From Kiritimatiellia bacterium (GTDB lineage Bacteria; Verrucomicrobiota; Kiritimatiellia; UBA8416; JABMPJ01), in the NCBI GenBank assembly GCA_029939545.1, contig JAOZSS010000169.1:1-5488 (forward strand): DNA of 5,488 nt, written 5' to 3'. Made by a program: the position numbers and the translations under genes. The notes beneath the pieces are model-generated. The model had not been told where the DNA came from and did no database searches. It was given only the letters and a program-made list of their open reading frames with translations. Below, piece after piece: positions 5,433 to 5,488 of the stretch (position 1 is the stretch's first letter; every line of letters starts with the position of its first letter).

Positions 5433-5488
5433 AATCTAGCCAAATATATTTGAAATTTCTTGGTTGAGCAGCACGGGTTGATCAATTG
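5433..5488. other. AT-rich intergenic end of window
   Basis: No gene or partial gene is supported here. The stretch is markedly richer in A and T than the rest of the window (for example AAATATATTTGAAATTT at 5441-5457). It ends in the small palindromes TTGATCAA (5478-5485) and CAATTG (5483-5488), and could hold a promoter for a gene beyond the edge. Confidence 0.4.

Overview
This window looks like bacterial chromosome of high GC content. It holds five complete protein genes, the possible tail of a sixth, and compact intergenic regions. I see no rRNA, tRNA, CRISPR array, transposase or phage gene. A Gram-negative cell plan is indicated by an exported beta-barrel-like protein ending in Phe and by two classical signal peptides. 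The small zinc-ribbon protein with an Ala/Pro-rich tail, the Met-rich exported protein without a known domain, and an intergenic GCCT...AGGC element recall the PVC superphylum (Kiritimatiellota, Verrucomicrobiota, Planctomycetota). That placement is an impression only; no marker gene is present.

Layout. Bases 1-63 may be the end of an upstream gene. At 83-1666 (+) is a polytopic membrane protein with features of a GT-C-fold, lipid-linked-sugar glycosyltransferase. It converges on a 576-residue exported protein of unknown function (1667-3397, -), and the two stop codons abut with no base between them. A 194-base divergent region (3398-3591) carries short repeats and several competing inverted repeats. 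It leads into a two-gene operon on the + strand: a FluC/CrcB fluoride channel (3592-3966) and, 11 bases later, a predicted outer-membrane beta-barrel protein (3978-4787) containing three tandem 10-residue repeats. A 130-base convergent region with two strong hairpins follows. A small zinc-ribbon / Ala-Pro linker / coiled-coil protein comes next (4918-5370, -). It is driven by a recognisable sigma70-type promoter with a palindrome in its spacer, and AT-rich sequence continues to the window end.

How the genes fit together. The only firm functional unit is the fluC-barrel pair, whose translation signals are physically joined (the Shine-Dalgarno of the second gene begins inside the stop codon of the first). 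The other genes look like separate transcription units. I do not see a clearly new multi-gene system. The points most worth a second look are the structured fluC leader that lacks a recognisable fluoride riboswitch, the fluC-barrel pairing, and a nine-G tract at the signal-peptide end of the 576-residue protein that could act as a phase-variable switch.
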